A stretch of DNA of 6,406 nucleotides from contig JALUJS010000681.1 in the NCBI GenBank assembly GCA_027056825.1, forward strand, positions 1-6,406, given 5' to 3'. The notes under the pieces were generated by a model. It was not told where the DNA came from. It did not search any database and worked only from the letters and a program-made list of their open reading frames with translations. The stretch is from Candidatus Krumholzibacteriia bacterium. GTDB taxonomy: Bacteria > Krumholzibacteriota > Krumholzibacteriia > LZORAL124-64-63. Position numbers and translations under genes: made by a program. Numbering within the stretch: the stretch's first letter is position 1; the number at the start of each line of letters is the position of its first letter. Positions 1-4,842 of the stretch are shown here, in pieces.

Positions 1-229
1 TGTTGCCATCAAGGAAAGGATGATTAGCGCACAGATGGAAATGGTAGGCCGCCGCCATGGCGGCCAGTTCGGCGTGCAGATACTCGCCTCCGAACATTGC
101 CTGGGGCATAGACACGGCCGACTCCAGGAGACCCCGGTCCCGCAAACCCCCGTCACCGCCGAACTCATCGATCACCCGCTGGTGGATCTTCATAACGGCA
201 GCCACCGACAGGAAACGAAACGGTTGCAT
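1..229 (-). CDS. doc: Doc/Fic-family toxin (death-on-curing), 3' end cut off by window edge
   Basis: Toxin of a type II toxin-antitoxin pair. Known Doc proteins are cytoplasmic Fic-fold kinases that phosphorylate elongation factor EF-Tu and stop translation. The first 76 residues are visible. They begin MQPFRFLSVAAVMKIHQRVI, followed by the family pattern GGDGGLRDRGLLESAVSMPQ (25-44) and an AAYHFHL helix (60-66). They end with HPFLDGN at 70-76, the start of the Fic motif HxFx(D/N)(G/A)NKR, whose His70 would be the catalytic base. The frame is open to the window edge. Family members are about 125-130 residues, so roughly 50 residues lie outside. The ATG (229-227) overlaps the antitoxin stop by one base (TAATG) and has no clear ribosome binding site of its own, so translation is probably coupled to the antitoxin. 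The family call is firm. The target (EF-Tu) is taken from studied homologues and is not shown here. Confidence 0.93.
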   Translation of the reverse strand, partial: MQPFRFLSVAAVMKIHQRVIDEFGGDGGLRDRGLLESAVSMPQAMFGGEYLHAELAAMAAAYHFHLCANHPFLDGN

Positions 230-459
230 TACCGCGCCAACCGCTTGAGCAGGCCCCTACGTTTCTTGATGACAGCCTCCAGCTTCTCCTCAAGGATTTC
301 CGCTTCCACCAGATCAGGAAATACCGGTGTGATGATGAGAGTGCCGTCCTGGAGGATCAATTGCACCTGGCCGCCTTCCTCCAACCCGAGCAATTCCAGA
401 ATAGGCTTGTCGAGGATCAACGCACTGCTGTTGCCGACTTTGCGGAGTTGTTTGATCAT
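229..459 (-). CDS. AbrB/MazE-type antitoxin partner of Doc
   Basis: A 76-residue antitoxin. Its N-terminal half is a swapped-hairpin AbrB/MazE/SpoVT DNA-binding domain: MIKQLRKVGNSSALILDKPI (1-20), then LELLGLEEGGQVQL (21-34) and DGTLIITP (38-45). The KxGNSxAL motif is diagnostic. The C-terminal half (about 50-76) is a charged helix rich in Glu and then Lys/Arg, which would be the toxin-neutralising tail. The start at 459 is chosen over an in-frame ATG at 471. Family members begin MxKxLRKxGNS, and a GGAGAGGG ribosome binding site at 462-469 sits just before the second ATG. The predicted transcription start (about 478) would leave the first ATG with almost no leader. The gene overlaps the toxin start by one base. 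It is expected to repress its own promoter through the inverted repeat at 474-492. P1 Phd, the classical Doc partner, has a different fold, so this is an alternative pairing of antitoxin and toxin families. Confidence 0.9.
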   Translation of the reverse strand: MIKQLRKVGNSSALILDKPILELLGLEEGGQVQLILQDGTLIITPVFPDLVEAEILEEKLEAVIKKRRGLLKRLAR

Positions 460-461
460 TT

Positions 462-469
462 CCCTCTCC
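462..469 (-). promoter_or_regulatory. Ribosome binding site that fixes the antitoxin start
   Basis: On the minus strand GGAGAGGG lies directly before the ATG at 459. Its GGAG core is 6 bases from that start codon. It overlaps the upstream in-frame ATG at 471-469, which therefore probably is not used. Confidence 0.6.
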
Positions 470-473
470 ATTT

Positions 474-492
474 GTTATAACTTTATTATAAC
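474..492. promoter_or_regulatory. Inverted repeat, candidate operator of the toxin-antitoxin pair
   Basis: A perfect inverted repeat, GTTATAA-5 bases-TTATAAC, covers the -10 box and the predicted transcription start of the antitoxin gene. AbrB/MazE antitoxins usually bind AT-rich palindromes in their own promoters and repress more strongly in complex with toxin. The operator role is inferred from position and symmetry. Confidence 0.6.
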
Positions 493-513
493 ATTATACC
501 CATAACGCGTCAA
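485..513 (-). promoter_or_regulatory. Sigma70-type promoter of the antitoxin-toxin operon
   Basis: On the minus strand a TTGACG -35 box (513-508) is separated by exactly 17 bases from a perfect TATAAT -10 box (490-485). A second TATAAT at 498-493 is only 9 bases from the -35 box, too close to be its partner. Transcription should begin near 478, giving a leader of about 20 bases before the ATG at 459. The AT-rich island stands out sharply from the GC-rich surroundings. Confidence 0.78.
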
Positions 514-538
514 CTCCGGAAACGGTTCCCCAAGAAGT

Positions 539-1066
539 TCAACCAGGAAGCTCCTCGATCAACCTCTCATAGATCTCCTGCATCTCCTGGTCGTACCCCA
601 CCAGGAAGACCTTCTCGATCCCCGGACACTCCGCCAGGGTCTCGACCACAGTGCGCACCGCTACCTCGGCGGCCTGCTCACGCGGATAGCCGTAGACCCC
701 GCAGCTAATGGCGGGAAAGGCCACGGATTTCAGACCCTCGTCGGCCGCGGTGTGCAGCGCCTGCCGGTAGCATGAGGCCAGCAGCTCTTCCTCGCCGTTG
801 TCGCCGCCGCGCCACACCGGCCCCACCGCGTGGATGATGTACCGGGCCGGAAGGTCGAACCCGGCGGTCAGGCGCACCTCGCCGGTGGGACAGCCGCCCA
901 GGCGCAGGCAGGCCTCATGCAGCCGCGGCCCCGCCGCGCGGTGGATCGCCCCGTCCACGCCGCCGCCTCCGGCCAGCCGCTCGTTGGCCGCGTTGACGAT
1001 GGCGTCGACATCCATGGTGGTGATATCGCCGCACACCGCTTCAATGCGTTGGCGCACCCTGCTCAT
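539..1066 (-). CDS. ymdB: Macrodomain protein, YmdB-like O-acetyl-ADP-ribose deacetylase / ADP-ribosyl hydrolase
   Basis: A 175-residue, single-domain cytoplasmic macrodomain of the MacroD/YmdB class, full length compared with the 177 residues of E. coli YmdB. Homologues hydrolyse O-acetyl-ADP-ribose and remove mono-ADP-ribose from acidic residues. E. coli YmdB also modulates RNase III. Visible motifs are GDIT (13-16), NAAN (25-28), GGGGVDGAIHRAAGP (33-47), CPTGEVRLTAG (59-69), LPARYIIHAVGPVWRGG (72-88) and FPAISCGVYGYP (117-128). Asn28, Asp38 and Tyr125 match the catalytic-site Asn25, Asp35 and Tyr126 of YmdB, so activity is expected. The ATG overlaps the stop of the upstream secreted hydrolase by 4 bases (ATGA), and AAGG lies 4 bases before it, so the two genes are co-transcribed and probably coupled. 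The toxin-antitoxin promoter follows downstream. The family is certain; the physiological substrate is unknown. Confidence 0.95.
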   Translation of the reverse strand: MSRVRQRIEAVCGDITTMDVDAIVNAANERLAGGGGVDGAIHRAAGPRLHEACLRLGGCPTGEVRLTAGFDLPARYIIHAVGPVWRGGDNGEEELLASCYRQALHTAADEGLKSVAFPAISCGVYGYPREQAAEVAVRTVVETLAECPGIEKVFLVGYDQEMQEIYERLIEELPG

Positions 1067-1833
1067 TTCGCCTTACGCCCTCCCAGGTAACGGACCAGGA
1101 ACTCGGCCACCGCGTCGCGGTAGCCGGCGCTGTCGTCGAACTTCTTCCAAAGCGCCCGGGAGCCGTGGTTGCCCTTGGTGTTGGGGATGTAGCTGGCCTT
1201 GGGACCGGGAATGGCGTCATAGATGGCCTGCCAGTTGCCCTTTTCGCTGCGGGCCGAGGTGATGAACACCGGCGCCTCGATGTTCCCGACGGCCGAGCGC
1301 ACCCAGTCCTCGCTGCGGCCGAAGCGCGCGAAGTACTCGCCGGGTGAAAACGCCAGCACCCCGTCCATCAGGTCCGGTTGGCGGCCGGCGATTTCCAGGA
1401 TCAGTCCCGCCGAATACGAGCTGCCCCAGCCGATCACCCGGCCGGTGGTCAGGTTCTTCTGTGCGTACTTCAGGGCCGCGATCATATCCTTGCGCGCGTC
1501 CAGGTAGGTGGTGCTCTTGCCTGCCTTTTCGGCGCGGGCCGCGGTGGCGTTGGGCACGTCGTTCACCTCGTGGCCCGAGCGCTGGTCGACGGCCAGGCAG
1601 TTGTATCCCATCCGGTTCAGCCACGGCGCGATCTCGCGGTACTCCCCGCGGCTCCAGCCCGCCTGGTGGAACAGGACGATCACCGGCGCGGCCTTGTCGC
1701 GGTGCGGCGCGTACAGGTCGGCCGTGATCTCCAGGCCGTCCAGCGAAGGGAAGGTGATGGTCTGCAGGGCGAAGGCCGCCGAAGCGAACACGAGGGCGCA
1801 AACCAGGGCCAGGATAGACAGCGGGCGCTTCAT
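1063..1833 (-). CDS. Secreted alpha/beta hydrolase, dienelactone-hydrolase-like
   Basis: A 256-residue serine hydrolase with a Sec signal peptide: MKRP, a hydrophobic stretch 5-21, and an AFA site for cleavage after residue 22. It is expected outside the inner membrane. The fold shows VIVLFHQAGWSRGEY (51-65, oxyanion-hole strand with His56-Gln57), MGYNCLAVDQRSG (75-87), the nucleophile elbow GWGSSYSAG (135-143) with Ser139 as likely nucleophile, the strand VFITSAR (189-195) followed by Glu197 as possible acid, and GNHGSRALW (221-229) with His223 as the base. The elbow reads G-x-S-x-S rather than G-x-S-x-G. The start at 1833 is preferred over upstream in-frame codons (to 1899) because AAAGGA sits 6 bases before it and the signal peptide then lies at the terminus. 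It overlaps the macrodomain gene by 4 bases. The substrate cannot be read from sequence; an esterase or lactonase is possible. A convincing promoter was not found upstream. Confidence 0.88.
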   Translation of the reverse strand: MKRPLSILALVCALVFASAAFALQTITFPSLDGLEITADLYAPHRDKAAPVIVLFHQAGWSRGEYREIAPWLNRMGYNCLAVDQRSGHEVNDVPNATAARAEKAGKSTTYLDARKDMIAALKYAQKNLTTGRVIGWGSSYSAGLILEIAGRQPDLMDGVLAFSPGEYFARFGRSEDWVRSAVGNIEAPVFITSARSEKGNWQAIYDAIPGPKASYIPNTKGNHGSRALWKKFDDSAGYRDAVAEFLVRYLGGRKAK

Positions 1834-1839
1834 GAAGGG

Positions 1840-1845
1840 TCCTTT
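1840..1845 (-). promoter_or_regulatory. Ribosome binding site that fixes the hydrolase start
   Basis: AAAGGA on the minus strand lies 6 bases before the ATG at 1833. It supports starting the protein at its signal peptide and not at the upstream in-frame ATG codons. Confidence 0.6.
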
Positions 1846-1926
1846 CGGTGGAACGTCGGACAACACCGCCATGATACTATTCCCGTTCCCGGCCCGCACC
1901 CCGAACGGCTCGAGCCCGGGCGTGCA

Positions 1927-1955
1927 TTCACCGCCTCAGCGTGTCACAATACGAT
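1927..1955 (+). promoter_or_regulatory. Possible sigma70-type promoter of the 1992-4829 operon
   Basis: TTCACC (1927-1932) and TACGAT (1950-1955) are each 4 of 6 matches to consensus with an ideal 17-base spacer. They would start transcription near 1962, about 30 bases before the ATG at 1992. The match is modest and the organism's sigma preference is unknown. Confidence 0.35.
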
Positions 1956-1974
1956 CCGGTCAATGAAGGTTGCC

Positions 1975-1985
1975 AGAGGAGGGAG
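1975..1985 (+). promoter_or_regulatory. Ribosome binding site that fixes the start at 1992
   Basis: AGAGGAGGGAG is a strong Shine-Dalgarno stretch, with its last GGAG 6 bases before the ATG at 1992. It argues against the in-frame GTG at 1941. Confidence 0.65.
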
Positions 1986-1991
1986 CAAGCC

Positions 1992-2582
1992 ATGATCGGA
2001 CGACAATCCACCGGCCGTTTCATCGCCGAAATCATCCTGATCATCCTGGGTGTCCTGCTGGGCATCATGGCCAACCAGTGGCGGGAGACCCAGGCCCGGA
2101 AATCCGCGGCCCAGGGCGGTCTTGAGGCCGTCGCCGCAGAGATCCAGGCCAACCGTGAACAGGTGGACCGGGTTCTGCCCATCCATGAGGCCATGCTGGA
2201 CTCCCTGCGGGCCGTGACCGGTCGCATGATGGCGACGAACGAAGCCCCCGATTTCACTTCCCTGACCAGGATATGGTCGGGAGGGTTCACCATGCCCCTG
2301 CTGGAGTCCGCCACCTGGGAGACGGCCAACAGGACGGGAATCTTCCAGGACCTGGATTTCCGGATCACCCGCTCCCTGATCAGGTACTACTCCCTGGTTT
2401 CCTTCTGCCAGAGCAAGCTGGACCGTGTGGGCGAAAACATCTATGTGGCCACCAACATCGATCCGACCCACAGGAGGGGCCTGATCCTGGCCATCACCCT
2501 GGTGACCAACGACATCATCATCCAGGAAAAGCGCCTGCAGGAACTCAGCGACAAGCTGCTGAAGCAGTTGGACCGGGAGTAA
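1992..2582 (+). CDS. Single-pass membrane protein, DUF6090-like
   Basis: A 196-residue protein of unknown function. A short basic N-terminus (1-9) is followed by one membrane helix, about 10-27 (FIAEIILIILGVLLGIMA), then NQWRETQARK. The arrangement 'EIILIILGVLLGIxxNQW' followed by a helical region with EIQANREQVD resembles DUF6090 proteins, whose N-termini read similarly (EIILVVIGILIALQINNW). This is recognition by eye, not a search. The rest (35-196) looks mostly alpha-helical with no recognisable catalytic motif; the last 30 residues (IIIQEKRLQELSDKLLKQLD) could form an amphipathic or coiled-coil helix. Topology is uncertain because basic residues flank the helix on both sides. The start at 1992 is set by a strong ribosome binding site. 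The stop lies 3 bases before the next ATG, so it is co-expressed with the exported fusion hydrolase and may be its membrane partner, which is inference. Confidence 0.82.
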   Translation: MIGRQSTGRFIAEIILIILGVLLGIMANQWRETQARKSAAQGGLEAVAAEIQANREQVDRVLPIHEAMLDSLRAVTGRMMATNEAPDFTSLTRIWSGGFTMPLLESATWETANRTGIFQDLDFRITRSLIRYYSLVSFCQSKLDRVGENIYVATNIDPTHRRGLILAITLVTNDIIIQEKRLQELSDKLLKQLDRE

Positions 2583-2585
2583 CCC

Positions 2586-4829
2586 ATGCCTAAGTCATAC
2601 CGGGCCGCGATCCTGCTGATCATCATCGGGGGACTGCCTGTCCTCCTCGGCGCGGTCGCTGCGGCCGCCGATCCGTCACTGGTCCTGCAGCACGGGGTGC
2701 TCATCGATGTCACGGACTTCGGGAACTCCGGCCGGGACATCCCTGACGCCGCGGTGGTCATCACCGGCGGCGTGATCACCGCCGCCGGTCCCACCGACCA
2801 GATCGCCGTTCCCGACGGCGCCGAGGTCATCGACTGCACGGGGCAGTACCTGGTGCCGGGCCTGATCGACGGCTTCACGGCCCTGAACCACCAGGGGCAG
2901 GCCAACGCCTGCCTGGCCTGCGGGGTCACCTCCATCCTGGGTGTCGAGAGCACCCGCCGCGGGCCCCTGGCCCTGGACTGCGCCCCCTCGCCCCGCGTTC
3001 ACCTGCTGGGCGAGGCGGGGTACGAAGCCGCGCCCCTGGACGACCTCCTGCGGCAGGTCGAAACGGCCCATGACCTGGGCGCCGACGTGGTGCTGCTGAT
3101 GTACCGCATCACCCCCGAGCAGATGGGTCCGGTGGTGGACCGCGTCCACGCGCTGGGCATGGCCTGCATCGGGGAACTGGCGGCCACGACCTACGCCGAG
3201 GCGGCGCGGCTGGGGGTGGACGCTTTCGTTCATTCCAGCCGCTACAACCTGGACCTGGCCCCTGATGACCTGCGCCGGGGCGTGCTGGCCGAGCCCTTCA
3301 GCGATGATCTGGGCAGCGCCAAGTGGCGTTACTACCGGAAGCTCGGCGACTACGCCCAGGACGCCGCGCGGGTCGACCGGTACAGCCGCGTGCTGGCGGC
3401 AAGCGGGGTCGCCCTGATGCCCACCTTCAGTCTCGGCTACCTGGACCGCCCTGATCATTCCAACCCATGGAACGATCCGGTGGCCGGGATCCTCGACCCC
3501 CGCGACATCAACCGGCCCGCCGATCCGGCCACTGGCAACCACGAGCAGGACCCCGCCCATGCCCGGGCCTACGCCGACCTCATCGCGGCCGAAATGGCCC
3601 TGGACCGCAGCCACGCCGCGGCCGGGGCGCACTACCTGGCCGCCAGCGGCGCGGATGTGTGGGGCACGATGCCCGGGATCTCGCTGCACCACGAGCTGGC
3701 TGCGCTGGCGGAAATCGGCCTGACCCCGCGCCAGGTCCTGGCCGCCGCGACGTGGAACTTCAGCGCCGTGTTCGGTTGGGAAGACGCCGGGCTGATCGCT
3801 CCGGGCCGCCGCGCCGACATTCTGGTGCTGGGCGCCGACCCCCGCGCCGACATCACCGCCCTGCGGGACATCCGCCGGGAATACCTGGCCGGCCGGCCGG
3901 TGGACCTGGACGCCCTGCTGCAGCCGGTGGTCCCGCGCGACGGCCGCCTGCTGGCGCGCGACGATTTCACCGTCCCGGCCGACCTGCTGGACGCAAACGG
4001 CCGGGCCCTGCCCGCCTACGCCTGGCTGGACAGCGTGACCATCAACCGCATCACCTACGCCAGCGACGGCCTGCGCGTCACCGGGCACCTCGTCACCCCG
4101 CGCGCGCCGGGCCCGCATCCCTGCCTGATCTACAACCGGGGCGGCAACCGGGACTTCGGCGCCAACAGCCCGCGCCGGGTGGCCCTGCGGCTGGCCCGCT
4201 TCGCGAGCTGGGGCTACACCGTGATCGCCACCCAGTACCGCGGCGTGGACGGCGGCGAGGGGGTCGAGGAATTCGGGGGCGCGGAGATCGACGACGTGCT
4301 CAACCTGATCCCGGTGCTGGCCGGACTGCCCGCGGAGGCGGACACCTCGCGCATCGGCATGGTGGGCTTCAGCCGCGGCGGCATGACCACCTACCTGGCC
4401 CTGGCCCGGACCTGCCGCATCAAGGGCGCCGCCGTGGTGGGCGGGGTGAGCGACGCCTTCGCCACCATCAGCGCCCGGCCCGACATGGAGACCTATGTCT
4501 ACGCCGAGCTGCTGCCCGGCTACCCCGCACGCAAGGAGGCCGCGCTGAAGGCCCGCTCCCCCGTCCTGTGGCCGGAAAAGCTCTGCCCCACCACACCGCT
4601 GCTGTTGCTGCACGGAGCCAGCGACTGGCGGGTGGGCGTGGATCAGAGCATCCGCATGGCCGAGGGGCTGCTGCGCGTGAAACACCCGGTCCGTCTGGTG
4701 GTGTTCGAGGGCGCGGACCACGGCCTGACCGAGTTCCGTCCCGAGGCCTACGGCATGATCAGAAGCTGGCTGGACCGCTACGTGCGCGACGGCGAACCGT
4801 GGCCCTCGCTGGAGCCGCACGGGGATTGA
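2586..4829 (+). CDS. Exported fusion: degenerate amidohydrolase domain plus S9/prolyl-oligopeptidase-like hydrolase
   Basis: A 747-residue protein in three parts. Residues 1-28 are a Sec signal peptide (hydrophobic 7-24, AAA before Asp29). Residues about 31-440 match imidazolonepropionase-like amidohydrolases: YLVPGLID (88-95), ACGVTSILGVES (111-122), LGVDAFVHSS (209-218), ASGADVWG (353-360), LHHELAALAEIGLTPRQVLAAAT (from 367) and GLIAPGRRADILVLGADP (402-419). Several metal positions are lost: HxH is Phe97-Thr-Ala99, the bridging Lys is Leu170 and the next His is Gly196. Only His216 and Asp357 remain, so this half is probably not a metal-dependent hydrolase. Residues about 478-735 are an alpha/beta hydrolase with IYNRGGNRDFG (515-525), elbow GFSRGG with Ser596, HGASD with Asp680 and GADHG with His712, an intact triad. 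It may be a peptidase or esterase; the substrate is unknown. GGGAG six bases before the ATG, inside the previous gene's end, gives close coupling. Confidence 0.88.
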   Translation: MPKSYRAAILLIIIGGLPVLLGAVAAAADPSLVLQHGVLIDVTDFGNSGRDIPDAAVVITGGVITAAGPTDQIAVPDGAEVIDCTGQYLVPGLIDGFTALNHQGQANACLACGVTSILGVESTRRGPLALDCAPSPRVHLLGEAGYEAAPLDDLLRQVETAHDLGADVVLLMYRITPEQMGPVVDRVHALGMACIGELAATTYAEAARLGVDAFVHSSRYNLDLAPDDLRRGVLAEPFSDDLGSAKWRYYRKLGDYAQDAARVDRYSRVLAASGVALMPTFSLGYLDRPDHSNPWNDPVAGILDPRDINRPADPATGNHEQDPAHARAYADLIAAEMALDRSHAAAGAHYLAASGADVWGTMPGISLHHELAALAEIGLTPRQVLAAATWNFSAVFGWEDAGLIAPGRRADILVLGADPRADITALRDIRREYLAGRPVDLDALLQPVVPRDGRLLARDDFTVPADLLDANGRALPAYAWLDSVTINRITYASDGLRVTGHLVTPRAPGPHPCLIYNRGGNRDFGANSPRRVALRLARFASWGYTVIATQYRGVDGGEGVEEFGGAEIDDVLNLIPVLAGLPAEADTSRIGMVGFSRGGMTTYLALARTCRIKGAAVVGGVSDAFATISARPDMETYVYAELLPGYPARKEAALKARSPVLWPEKLCPTTPLLLLHGASDWRVGVDQSIRMAEGLLRVKHPVRLVVFEGADHGLTEFRPEAYGMIRSWLDRYVRDGEPWPSLEPHGD

Positions 4830-4842
4830 TCCCGACCGTCGG

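Noticed and set aside
514..538. Terminator after the macrodomain gene
   Set aside because: The GGAA-4-TTCC symmetry near 518-529 has only 4-base arms and no following T run on the minus strand.
539..1066. Macrodomain as a DarG-type antitoxin
   Set aside because: It is a single-domain YmdB-class protein with no adjacent DarT-like toxin gene, and its closest visible relative is housekeeping YmdB.
1941..1991. A 17-residue N-terminal extension of the DUF6090-like protein from a GTG at 1941
   Set aside because: The extension has no Shine-Dalgarno, lies upstream of the likely transcription start, and the ATG at 1992 has a strong ribosome binding site directly ahead of the membrane helix.
2676..4820. 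A 714-codon open frame antisense to the fusion hydrolase
   Set aside because: Its translation is low-complexity (Gly, Gln, Val, Ala and His rich) without recognisable motifs. Long antisense frames are common in GC-rich genes, and the plus-strand frame carries clear domain motifs.
4821..4842. Possible bidirectional terminator between the convergent stops
   Set aside because: Only two tiny hairpins are visible (GGGA-TTGA-TCCC and CCGA-CCG-TCGG) with 4-base stems and no T tract on either side, too weak to call a terminator.
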